Origin: Myxococcales bacterium
GTDB taxonomy: Bacteria; Myxococcota; Polyangia; Polyangiales; Polyangiaceae
NCBI GenBank assembly: GCA_020430865.1
Contig: JAGQIY010000054.1
Span: forward strand, 1-19,004
DNA length: 19,004 nt
Direction of reading: 5' to 3'
Shown here: positions 8,039 through 14,672 of the stretch, piece after piece
Position numbering within the stretch: the stretch's first letter is position 1
How the letters are laid out: each line of letters starts with the position of its first letter
Notes under the pieces: generated by a model
Told to the model about the DNA's origin: nothing
The model's database searches: none
The model's input: the letters and a program-made list of their open reading frames with translations, nothing else
Made by a program: the position numbers and the translations under genes

Positions 8039-8878
8039 CTATTTTTCCTGGGGATCGGGGGAGGGCACGAGTCGCCCGAAGAGCCCACCCGTGAGCACGT
8101 CGAGACGTAGTCGCGCCTGAAGCGCCAGCAGCTGAAAGCGTAGCTGGTCCTCCAGCGTCAGATTCGGATCGACGGCGCGGAGCTCCGCGAGTTGCCAGGC
8201 GAAGAGCGCCTCGAGCACGCGCTCCATGACCTGATCGCGGCGCGCTTGCTCCGACTGACGCAGGCGCGCGAGCCCGACCTCCGAGCGGCTGAACACGACC
8301 CCGTCGAGCTTCCAGGCGAGCTTCACCTCGCCGTACAGGTCACTGCCATCCGACTGGCTGTAGCGATACGGATCCGAGGTCGTCGGGGTCAAACGCAGGG
8401 ATCGGTCGGTGCTTCGCCCCGCGCGCAAGGAGAGCTCTGGCAGCCAAGCGGAGGTCCTGGAGCGCGACGCAAGCGACCTCAGGTGCCGCGCGCGAGCTCG
8501 CGCCCCATCCACCGCCAAGGCTCGCCGCACCAAGCGCCGAACCAGCACCGGCGATAGGGTGAGTTCTTGAGGCAGGGCGGTCTTTCGAGGCTCCGGCTCC
8601 GGCTCGACAGGCGCGGGATCGCTGGCCCCAGCGTCCTCTACCGGTGGCTCCGCCAGCCCACTCGAGCTTCGGGCGGGCTGCCCGAACTCGCCAAGGGGCA
8701 ACGAGAGCTGAGCGACCACCCAGCTCTCGCGTCCGTCGTCACGCTGCCGGACACCACCGCTGAGCTGGAGCTCGGCGTGCCCGGACTGTGCGCGCGCCTC
8801 TCGTTGCCACAAGGAAATAGATAGTACGGCCCACGCCATCACGACCGCGCCACGGAGAGTCGATGCCATGCCCCTCAC
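8039..8878 (-). CDS. Exported protein of unknown function, possibly outer-membrane efflux-like
   Basis: 279 codons from GTG 8878, or 276 from ATG 8869; GAGGGG precedes the ATG very closely, so the start is unsure. The N-terminus is a Sec-type signal peptide (hydrophobic GAVVMAWAVLSISLW, probable cleavage after EARA). Residues of about 85-105 form a Pro/Glu-rich linker (PAPVEPEPEP). The C-terminal half has a pattern of a beta-like stretch (SDLYGEVKLAWKLDGVVFS) followed by long Ala/Arg/Leu-rich helices (SEQARRDQVMERVLEALFAW and LRFQLLALQARLRLD). That alternation is reminiscent of a half repeat of TolC-type outer-membrane factors, but it is too short to be one and I do not claim the family. It lies 81 bases after the cytochrome-like gene on the same strand and could share its transcript. 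Confidence 0.7.
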   Translation of the reverse strand: MRGMASTLRGAVVMAWAVLSISLWQREARAQSGHAELQLSGGVRQRDDGRESWVVAQLSLPLGEFGQPARSSSGLAEPPVEDAGASDPAPVEPEPEPRKTALPQELTLSPVLVRRLVRRALAVDGARARARHLRSLASRSRTSAWLPELSLRAGRSTDRSLRLTPTTSDPYRYSQSDGSDLYGEVKLAWKLDGVVFSRSEVGLARLRQSEQARRDQVMERVLEALFAWQLAELRAVDPNLTLEDQLRFQLLALQARLRLDVLTGGLFGRLVPSPDPQEK

Positions 8879-8959
8879 TCGGGCGCGTCAGCGGCGAGTT
8901 TCCTCGCGCCTGCAGGGGCCCTCGAACTGGCGTCACCGCCAGTCGCCAGCGACCGCCAG

Positions 8960-9388
8960 CTACTCGCAGGCTTGGCCCTCGGGGGCGCCTGCACGAGTCC
9001 ACTCGAGCAGCACCTGGCGATCGGCGTCGGAGATGTCCGCCACCGGAGGCTCCACCTTCAGCGTCACTGGCGGCATGAAGTCGTCTTCCAGGGCCTCGAG
9101 CATGCGGCGATACAGGGGCTCTCCTCCGCGCACCCGGTGGATCTCCTCGAGCGACGTGAAGGAGTACGGGGCGCCGTACTCCTTGTGTTCCCCGTGGCAA
9201 CGCAGGCAGTTGTGCTCTAGCGCCTGCTGCACCTCACACGGGATGGGTGCCGCGGGCTGCTCGTGCCCGGGGTCGTCGGCGCCGGAACAAGCCAGCAGCG
9301 AGAGCGCGGACGCTCCGGCGCGTAGAGCGCGGGACGCCGAGCGGAGGGACGAGAGCGACCGGGGTCGCAGCCAGGTGGGAGCAAGCAT
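8960..9388 (-). CDS. Cytochrome c-like lipoprotein with one CxxCH haem site
   Basis: 142 residues. The N-terminus is Arg-rich, then hydrophobic, ending in a lipobox LLAC (Cys34), so it should be a lipoprotein on the periplasmic side of a membrane. The mature part carries one haem-binding CLRCH motif (about 61-65, in NCLRCHG) preceded by PCEVQQALEHN, and a downstream MPP (about 105-107), a plausible axial methionine. This is the layout of small class I-like c-type cytochrome domains found in many surface proteins of Myxococcota and Planctomycetes. ATG 9388 is the only usable start; no strong ribosome site precedes it. The partner in electron transfer is unknown. The last residues contain a further Cys (GQACE). 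It follows the DUF4912-like gene by about 100 bases. Confidence 0.78.
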   Translation of the reverse strand: MLAPTWLRPRSLSSLRSASRALRAGASALSLLACSGADDPGHEQPAAPIPCEVQQALEHNCLRCHGEHKEYGAPYSFTSLEEIHRVRGGEPLYRRMLEALEDDFMPPVTLKVEPPVADISDADRQVLLEWTRAGAPEGQACE

Positions 9389-9490
9389 TCGAAGTCGTGG
9401 CGCGGCACGGCGCCCTCGGGCGCAACCTGAACCATGAGACCATCCTCCGCCAGGCGCCAGTCCAGCCGAGCCACGGCTCGGCCACGCCGG

Positions 9491-10624
9491 TCAGACGTAC
9501 CGCTGCGCCAGGACATGGGCCGCCTCGACACGCTCCGCCCCCGGCCCGGGGGCCGCGGCGTGTGGGCGGAACAGCGGCTGGTCGGCGGTTTCCCCCAGCG
9601 CGAGCACCAGGGCGGTGGCCATGACTGCGAACTCGCCAGACGCTCCGTCGTGCAAACCGAGCGCCCCGCGCAGGACGGCATGCGCTCCGAAGGTCTGCGG
9701 CTCCACCAGCAGCTCCCCCGAAGCCTGGGTCGCCGCGACGTCCAGAGAGAAACGGGAAGCGGGCAGCCCAGGCACCCACCAGACCAGCCGCACGACGGGG
9801 GCCCCTTGGGGCTCCTCCCGGAGGTGCTTGGCGAAGCTGGACTCCGCGATGCGCCAGCTCACGACCACGCGTTTGTCGGCCGCGAAGAGCACGCAGCTAT
9901 CCGGCGACTCCAGGTCACCAGGCGACTCCTCGAGTTGCTCCTGCCCCTCGCCAGTCTCCGTTTCCTCAAGGATACTCTCGTTCAGCTGGGTCGTGCGCAG
10001 CGTCGGCGCCGCGGGCTCCGGCTCGGGCTTGAGCACCACCTCCGCTCGGTCTGTCGTGACCGCTTCGGGCAGCGACTCGACGTGCGCGGCGGGTGCTTCG
10101 AGGGGCTCGGCGGCGCTCCGCTCGGGGGGCTGTACGGGGGCGCTCGACCCGGTCTCCGGCCACTCGGTGGCTGCCTCGGGCTGAGGCTCCTGCTGGGATG
10201 CTTCGCGGACCTCGAGCTCCGAGAGCAAGCGGCGCGCGACCTCGTGTTCCGGCTCCTTGTCCAGGACTTCACGCAACACGGCGATGCCACGCTCGAGGTG
10301 ACCCTGCGCGGCGTAGATCTCCGCCAAGGTCACGGTCGCCAGCGGACGCCGCCCCGAAGGGACGCCGTGAGTTCCGTCGCCTCGGATCACCTTCGCGGCG
10401 TCAGGGAGATGTAGCCCCTGCTCGACCAAGCCGGCCAGCAGGTCCCGCGCGACCCCGAACCAGCCGCGCACGCTCTTCATCTCGGTCGGATCGCTCACGC
10501 TGCCGCGCAGCATGTCATCGATCAGCTCATCCCGGGTCATCACCTCCGGGCGCTCGACCCCCCGGGAGCGAGCAAGCTCGATCAGCTCATGACGTTGCAG
10601 GCGGTCCAGGGCAGCGCGATCCAC
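9491..10624 (-). CDS. Rho-N-like / TPR-like / DUF4912-like multidomain protein
   Basis: 377 residues from GTG 10624. Residues 1-42 (ALDRLQRHELIELARSRGVE then a TRDELIDDML helix) look like a Rho N-terminal/SAP-type helix-extended-loop-helix. Residues about 95-138 (LATVTLAEIYAAQGHLERGI and following) form a helical pair with TPR character. A Pro/Glu/Ala-rich linker runs from about 140 to 238. The C-terminal part (about 241-345) starts DSCVLFAADKRVVVSWRIAE and continues with VRLVWWVPG and a final GEFAVMATALVLA strand, the order seen in DUF4912 proteins, in which a Rho-N segment is also often fused. The DUF4912 call is by eye and uncertain. No signal peptide, so cytoplasmic. Molecular role unknown. 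A TAGCTT element sits only 6 bases upstream of the start. Confidence 0.75.
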   Translation of the reverse strand: MDRAALDRLQRHELIELARSRGVERPEVMTRDELIDDMLRGSVSDPTEMKSVRGWFGVARDLLAGLVEQGLHLPDAAKVIRGDGTHGVPSGRRPLATVTLAEIYAAQGHLERGIAVLREVLDKEPEHEVARRLLSELEVREASQQEPQPEAATEWPETGSSAPVQPPERSAAEPLEAPAAHVESLPEAVTTDRAEVVLKPEPEPAAPTLRTTQLNESILEETETGEGQEQLEESPGDLESPDSCVLFAADKRVVVSWRIAESSFAKHLREEPQGAPVVRLVWWVPGLPASRFSLDVAATQASGELLVEPQTFGAHAVLRGALGLHDGASGEFAVMATALVLALGETADQPLFRPHAAAPGPGAERVEAAHVLAQRYV

Positions 10625-10683
10625 GCCTGGAAGCTAGATGAGTGTGCCGCGTTCGTGAAGTACCAACCCGAAGACGGCACCCC

Positions 10684-11700
10684 TCAAACCCACGCCTCGC
10701 CGACCGGGACTCGACCGCGCAGGACATCCCGCGCCTGGTTCGCGTCGCTCTGGATCTGCGCCATCAGCGCCGGGAGACCATCGAACTTGCGCTCCTCGCG
10801 CAGACGCTCGACGAAGTGCACGCGCAGGCGGTGCCCATACAGATCCTCCGAGAACGCACCGCTCCGACCGCTGCCTGGCGCGTGGTCGAGGAGGTGCACT
10901 TCGAGGCTCAGTGCGCCCTCGGTCTTCACCGTCGGCCGAACTCCCAAGTTGGTCACCGCCGTCCCCAGCGCGCGCCCCGGCGCGGCGGCGCTGATGTCGT
11001 CCACCAGACAGGCGTACACACCATGTGGAGGCAACATCTCCAGCGCTCCGGCGATATTTGCCGTAGGGAAACCAATCGTGCGCCCCCGCTGGTCGCCTTC
11101 GATGACTCTCCCGCTAGCCGAGTGCGGTCGCCCGAGCAGCAGCGTCGCCTCGGCGACCTGCCCTTCCCGCAACGCGTCACGGATGCGCGAGCTCGAGATC
11201 GGTTGCCCTCCATCGGCGAGCAGCGGCTCCGCCTGAGCATCGAAACCATGGCGCTTGCCCAGCTCCTGGAGCGTCGCCAGATCACCAGCGCGGCCCTGGC
11301 CGAAACGGAAGTTGGCACCCACGATGACATGAGCGGCGTGGAGCTTGTTTCGCAAGAAGTCCCGCGCGAACTGCTCGGGGGTGTTCGCCGCGAGCGCACG
11401 AGTGAACGGCTCGACGACCAGCGACAGCTCGGAACTCACCCGTGCCATGAGCTGGGCCTTGCGCTCCTCGTCCGTCAAGCGGTCGAGCTTCAAGCCTGCC
11501 AGGACCTCGAGGGGATGGGGGTCGAAGGTCAGCACCCGCGCCACCAGGCCGCGCCCCCGCGCGCGCTCTGCGGCTGCGGCGAGCACCGCCTGATGGCCTC
11601 TGTGCACCCCATCGAAATTGCCGATCGCCACCAGGCTCGGGGCGTCCGACTGGAGCGCGTCCAAGCCACGAATCAGCTGGCGATGGGAGGACGTTGGCAC
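10684..11700 (-). CDS. ribF: Bifunctional riboflavin kinase / FMN adenylyltransferase
   Basis: 338 residues from GTG 11700. It phosphorylates riboflavin to FMN and adenylates FMN to FAD in the cytoplasm. The N-terminal nucleotidyltransferase part shows GNFDGVHRGH (27-36) and ISSSRIRDAL (168-177); the C-terminal kinase part shows GDQRGRTIGFPTAN (202-215) and the catalytic-type Glu in SLEVHLLD (E267). The frame stays open to ATG 12045, but residues upstream of GTG 11700 overlap the desaturase gene and are its out-of-frame shadow, and GTG 11700 gives the usual family start a few residues before QLIRGLD. No ribosome site is obvious. It starts 61 bases after the desaturase stop, so co-transcription is possible. 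Length fits the family (about 310-340). Confidence 0.94.
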   Translation of the reverse strand: MPTSSHRQLIRGLDALQSDAPSLVAIGNFDGVHRGHQAVLAAAAERARGRGLVARVLTFDPHPLEVLAGLKLDRLTDEERKAQLMARVSSELSLVVEPFTRALAANTPEQFARDFLRNKLHAAHVIVGANFRFGQGRAGDLATLQELGKRHGFDAQAEPLLADGGQPISSSRIRDALREGQVAEATLLLGRPHSASGRVIEGDQRGRTIGFPTANIAGALEMLPPHGVYACLVDDISAAAPGRALGTAVTNLGVRPTVKTEGALSLEVHLLDHAPGSGRSGAFSEDLYGHRLRVHFVERLREERKFDGLPALMAQIQSDANQARDVLRGRVPVGEAWV

Positions 11701-11761
11701 GGGCAGGGGCTTTACTACAGGCTCCCTGCCTTGGCCACGCTCGCCTGCGACGCTCCTGGTA

Positions 11762-12544
11762 CTACGAACTGGGGAGCGTCTGCGTGGGACTTGGCGCTGC
11801 GGGGACCAAGTGCTCGCTATCGATGCGTAACAACCCGACGGCTTGAAGCAGCCGGCAAGCGAGATAGCCCGCATCGGGCTCCCAGGCACGGTAGCTGAAC
11901 TTCGCGGATCGAGGGTAGGCGTGGTGGTTGTTCTGCAGTCCCTCACCCGCGACGAAGAAGGCGACGGTGAGGTTGTTGCGGCTGTCATCACCCGTCTCGA
12001 AGTTCCGCCCGCCGAGGGCGTGACCAAACGCGTTGACGAGGCCACCCTGGATCGGGTGGCTCATCATCCCGAAGTAGTAGGCGGCCGCGAGCAGCCAGCC
12101 TCCACCAAGCGCGCCGATCCCCAGGGCAACGACCAGGTGAACGCCGTACGGGATCCACCAGACGCGCTTGCGGTTCATCCAGCTGATGTCGAAATCGAGG
12201 CCGCGCGTGAACGCCTTCAGGCGGGGGTCCTGGCGAGCGAGCCCGACCAGGGTGCGCTCGTAGCTCTTCAGCTGCTCCAGGGGGATCCCCAGGAGACCCA
12301 CGTTGCTCGGACTGTGGGGATCCTCGGGCGTGTCCGAGTAGGCGTGGTGCCGCCGGTGCATCACCACCCAAGCCTTGGGATCGAGGCCAGTGATCCAAGC
12401 GCCGTAGCGGATCACGAAGCGCTTCAGCCCTGGGCCCAGGGCCACGGCACCGTGCGCCAGTCCACGATGATAACCGACTGTAATCATTAATACATTCAGT
12501 GTGTATGCGGCCAGGAACACAGCCGCGCAGAGCACGAAATACAT
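11762..12544 (-). CDS. Membrane acyl-lipid/acyl-CoA desaturase (delta-9 type)
   Basis: 260 residues, ATG 12544 with a strong GGAGG six bases upstream. It belongs to the di-iron membrane desaturases that introduce a cis double bond in fatty acyl chains and so tune membrane fluidity. Histidine boxes: HRGLAH (26-31), HRRHH (63-67), the NAFGH pair (N171, H175), and EGLQNNHH (201-208). In the third box the first of the three usual histidines is Gln204. Hydrophobic stretches at about 2-22 and 133-160 are the membrane spans; the protein is shorter than many homologues (about 300 or more). It is transcribed away from a TetR regulator, with a repeat array in the gap that overlaps the predicted promoter. 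Substrate (acyl-CoA or lipid-bound chain) cannot be read from sequence. Confidence 0.93.
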   Translation of the reverse strand: MYFVLCAAVFLAAYTLNVLMITVGYHRGLAHGAVALGPGLKRFVIRYGAWITGLDPKAWVVMHRRHHAYSDTPEDPHSPSNVGLLGIPLEQLKSYERTLVGLARQDPRLKAFTRGLDFDISWMNRKRVWWIPYGVHLVVALGIGALGGGWLLAAAYYFGMMSHPIQGGLVNAFGHALGGRNFETGDDSRNNLTVAFFVAGEGLQNNHHAYPRSAKFSYRAWEPDAGYLACRLLQAVGLLRIDSEHLVPAAPSPTQTLPSS

Positions 12545-12550
12545 CGCTCA

Positions 12551-12555
12551 CCTCC
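12551..12555 (-). promoter_or_regulatory. Strong ribosome binding site of the desaturase gene
   Basis: GGAGG on the minus strand, six bases before ATG 12544 (followed by TGAGCG). It fixes the desaturase start and is among the strongest ribosome sites in the window. Confidence 0.85.
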
Positions 12556-12568
12556 AGCGTCGTTTGGG

Positions 12569-12643
12569 GTTACGAAGACGTAGGTTACGGAGAGGTAAGT
12601 TACGCCATCGTAGGCTACGGTCAAGCAACTTTCGCGCTCGTAG
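12569..12643. repeat. Array of five 15-base repeats, probable TetR operator cluster
   Basis: Five abutting units with approximate consensus GTTACGNNNNCGTAG start at 12569, 12584, 12599, 12614 and 12629; units 1 and 3 fit best, and unit 5 is degenerate. Units 1 and 3 contain the perfect palindrome TACG-N4-CGTA (12571-12582, 12601-12612), and the joints between units form CGTA-N3-TACG (12579-12589, 12609-12619). A 20-base element therefore recurs 30 bases apart (12571-12590 and 12601-12620, five differences). It lies between the desaturase and the divergent TetR gene and covers the desaturase's candidate -35/-10. Palindromic half-sites on both sides of a TetR gene are typical of autoregulated operators. 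That this TetR binds here is inference. Confidence 0.75.
12597..12624 (-). promoter_or_regulatory. Candidate sigma-70-type promoter of the desaturase gene
   Basis: On the minus strand TTGACC (12624-12619, five of six consensus bases) is followed after 16 bases by TAACTT (12602-12597, three of six). Transcription would start near 12590, about 45 bases before the ATG. The promoter lies inside repeat units 2-4, so a protein bound there would block it. Confidence 0.45.
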
Positions 12644-12667
12644 CAGTCTGCTGTACGAACGAGCTGC

Positions 12668-13273
12668 ATGAGCAAGCGCATGACCCACGCCGAGCGCCGC
12701 GCCCAGCTGATCCAGGTGGGGCGAGCGGTGTTCGCCAAGCACGGCTACGAGCCAACCTCCGTCGAGGAGATCGCGCGCGAGGCCAAGGTATCCAAGCCCA
12801 TCGTCTACGAGCACTTCGGCGGCAAGGAGGGGCTCTACGCGATCATCGTGGACCGCGAGATGGACTCCCTCTATCTCCGCATCAGCGACGCCATCGCCGA
12901 GGGCTCTCCACGACAACGCTTCGAACAGGCGGTGCTGGCGTTTCTCACCTACGTGGAGGACGAGCCCGACGGCTTCGCGGTGTTGACGCGTGACGCACCG
13001 ATGCAGATGCGCGGCCGCGGCATGCCATCCGTGATCAGCGATCTGGGCACCCGGGTGCGGGACATCTTCAACGAGCAGTTCAAGACCCTCGGCTACGATG
13101 CGAAGGTCGCGCCCATCTACGCTCACGCGCTGATTGGGATGGTGACGCTGGTCGGCCAGTGGTGGGGCAGCGATCCGCGACGCTTCAAGAAGGAGGTCGT
13201 CGCCAGCCACTTGGCCGCCATCGGCTGGATGGGGCTCAGGCACCTCCCCCAGAAGCCTCAACGTATCCAGTGA
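12668..13273 (+). CDS. TetR-family transcriptional regulator
   Basis: 201 residues. The N-terminal helix-turn-helix is typical of TetR: HAERRAQLIQVGRAVFAKHG (7-26) leading into EPTSVEEIAREAKVSKPIVYEHF (28-50), with the usual YxHF and KEGL continuation. The C-terminal part (about 60-195) is the variable ligand-sensing and dimerisation domain. ATG 12680 (MTHAERR) is an alternative start; neither has a strong ribosome site. The gene is divergent from the desaturase, with the 15-base repeat array between them, so it most likely represses the desaturase and itself, comparable in role to the fatty-acid regulators FabR and DesT. The ligand, possibly an acyl-CoA, is inferred from context only. Confidence 0.93.
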   Translation: MSKRMTHAERRAQLIQVGRAVFAKHGYEPTSVEEIAREAKVSKPIVYEHFGGKEGLYAIIVDREMDSLYLRISDAIAEGSPRQRFEQAVLAFLTYVEDEPDGFAVLTRDAPMQMRGRGMPSVISDLGTRVRDIFNEQFKTLGYDAKVAPIYAHALIGMVTLVGQWWGSDPRRFKKEVVASHLAAIGWMGLRHLPQKPQRIQ

Positions 13274-13321
13274 GCGCTCCGCGTGGCGCCGTGATCACAG
13301 AGACTCCACGGGCGCTGGCAG

Positions 13322-13329
13322 TATATCCT
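13322..13329 (+). promoter_or_regulatory. Candidate -10 element of holA, close enough for a leaderless message
   Basis: TATATCCT contains TATATC (13322-13327) and TATCCT (13324-13329). It ends only 8-10 bases before the holA ATG at 13338, and the intervening bases are nearly all C, with no ribosome site. If it is the -10 box, the transcript would start at or within a few bases of the ATG. No clear -35 box. Confidence 0.3.
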
Positions 13330-13337
13330 CCCCCCCG

Positions 13338-14357
13338 ATGACCCCCGAGCAAGCGCTCCAAGAAGCGAAATCCGGCACGCTGCGTCCGGTGTACCTGGTA
13401 TTTGGCAGCGAGCGGTTCTTGCACGACGCGGTGCTCCGCGCACTGCGCGAAGCCGCCACGCGGGGCGGAATCCCGGGGCTCAACGACGATCAGCTGGTCG
13501 GCGGCGAGCACTCCGCAGACGCCGCGATCTCCGCTGCGCGAACGCTACCGATGATGGGCGATCGGCGGCTGGTGCTGGTGCGGCACATCGACCGCTGGGA
13601 GAGCAAGGGCAAGGGCGGCAAGTCCGGCAGCGATCTCGATCGCTTGCTCGACTACGCGCAAAACCCCACGGAAACGACCGTCATGGTGCTGTCCAGCGCG
13701 AGCCTCGACAAGCGGCGCAAGTTGTTCACTCAGGCCAAGAAGGAAGGCTGGCTAGTGGAATGCGAGCCACCGAAGACTCACGAGCTACCAGGCTGGGTGG
13801 GGCGCGCCGTGCGTGAGCGCGGAAACAAGATCTCGGGACCCGTTGCAGAGCTCATCGCGGCGATCGGCGGGGCGGACCTGGCGCAACTGGACGACGCGGT
13901 GGAGCGCGTGTGCTTGTATGTCGGGCCAGGCAACGAGGTCACCGAAGCGGCAGTGGGCGAGTGCGTGGTTCGACTGAGCAGCGCCAGCGCGTTCGAGCTG
14001 GTAGACGCCGTCGCGCGCCGCGACATCTCCGCCTGCATGAAGACCCTCGCGGACGTGTACGACCCCGACGATCGCGGCCTGCGCCTGGTCGGCTTGCTCG
14101 CCTGGTCCGCGCGCCAGTTGCTGGGCTTCGCGTCTGCCCGGCGCCAGGGCCAGTCTCCCGCCGACGCAGCGAAGACCGCCGGCGCACCTCCCTTCAAGGC
14201 GAAGGACCTGGAAGCCCAGGTGCGCCGCATCCCCGCGCGGGATCTGGAAGCCTGGCTGAGCAGGCTGGCCGACGTCGATCGGGCGCTGAAGGGGGGATCC
14301 GCGCGCCCACCCCGAGCGGTGCTCGAGGAGGCGATCATCGGCATGTGCAGCGCCTGA
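13338..14357 (+). CDS. holA: DNA polymerase III delta subunit (clamp loader)
   Basis: 339 residues, the family's normal length. Delta opens the beta sliding clamp as part of the clamp-loader complex during chromosome replication. The N-terminus has the characteristic RPVYLVFGSERFLHDAVLRA block (16-35), where delta proteins replace the Walker A loop of the AAA+ fold, followed by RTLPMMGDRRLVLVRHID (about 68-85) and the hydrophobic TTVMVLSSASLDKRRKL (about 114-130). The middle carries the helical lid (LAQLDDAVERVCLYVG and EAAVGECVVRLSS), and the C-terminal collar domain runs from about 220 (AFELVDAVARRD) to AVLEEAIIGMCSA. The start ATG 13338 lies 64 bases after the TetR stop and has no Shine-Dalgarno sequence. 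Confidence 0.94.
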   Translation: MTPEQALQEAKSGTLRPVYLVFGSERFLHDAVLRALREAATRGGIPGLNDDQLVGGEHSADAAISAARTLPMMGDRRLVLVRHIDRWESKGKGGKSGSDLDRLLDYAQNPTETTVMVLSSASLDKRRKLFTQAKKEGWLVECEPPKTHELPGWVGRAVRERGNKISGPVAELIAAIGGADLAQLDDAVERVCLYVGPGNEVTEAAVGECVVRLSSASAFELVDAVARRDISACMKTLADVYDPDDRGLRLVGLLAWSARQLLGFASARRQGQSPADAAKTAGAPPFKAKDLEAQVRRIPARDLEAWLSRLADVDRALKGGSARPPRAVLEEAIIGMCSA

Positions 14358-14672
14358 GCCTCGCCGAATCAGCGCCCGTCGCTCGCTCGCCGAGCGCCGA
14401 CCCCGAACAAAAGCGGTCGCCCCAGGTGCTGGAGATCTGGCGGTTTTTCCTCGCTTGGCGGGGGCTCGAGCCTTGACCATTCGGCGGCCGCGTCCCATTC
14501 TCCAGGTTAACTCCGCATTGAAGTCGCTCGTCAGAGCGGGCATGGCTCAGCGCCAAGACCGTTCTCGTGAGCGATGTGGTTGCCAACTAGAGGTCGATCC
14601 CAGCCAGCGCATGTGGCGCTCCGCTGGAGTGAAGCTGAACGCTGCCGCCCCTTGCGAGTCCGACACCCTCCG
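14358..14672. other. Gap between holA and ribA
   Basis: 315 bases with no supported gene; the open frames that run through it are composition artefacts. Structures seen: a CGCTCG/CGAGCG stem (14380-14396) just after holA, a weak CCAG/CTGG stem followed by five T (14422-14448) that might end the holA transcript, a possible -35 TTGACC at 14473 with only a poor -10 (CATTCT, 14496), and AGCGC/GCGCT with a five-base loop (14606-14620) in the likely ribA leader. I looked for the conserved parts of an FMN riboswitch and did not see them. Confidence 0.4.

Noticed and set aside
9217..9681. 154-codon minus-strand frame that looked protein-like in its middle (RAVARLDWRLAEDGLMVQVA)
   Set aside because: It overlaps the ends of two better genes in other frames, is Pro/Arg-rich outside that stretch, and no start or ribosome site supports it. 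A frameshift joining it to the DUF4912-like gene was considered but not supported.
11701..12045. Longer ribF beginning at ATG 12045
   Set aside because: The extra 115 residues are an out-of-frame reading of the desaturase gene. RibF similarity begins just after GTG 11700.
14574..14672. Longer ribA beginning upstream at 14574
   Set aside because: The 33 extra residues show no family resemblance; ATG 14673 gives a normal RibA length and N-terminus.
14358..14672. Possible FMN riboswitch or tRNA upstream of ribA
   Set aside because: The conserved FMN riboswitch segments are not there, and a tRNA-like TCGATCC near 14596 lacks matching acceptor, D and anticodon arms.
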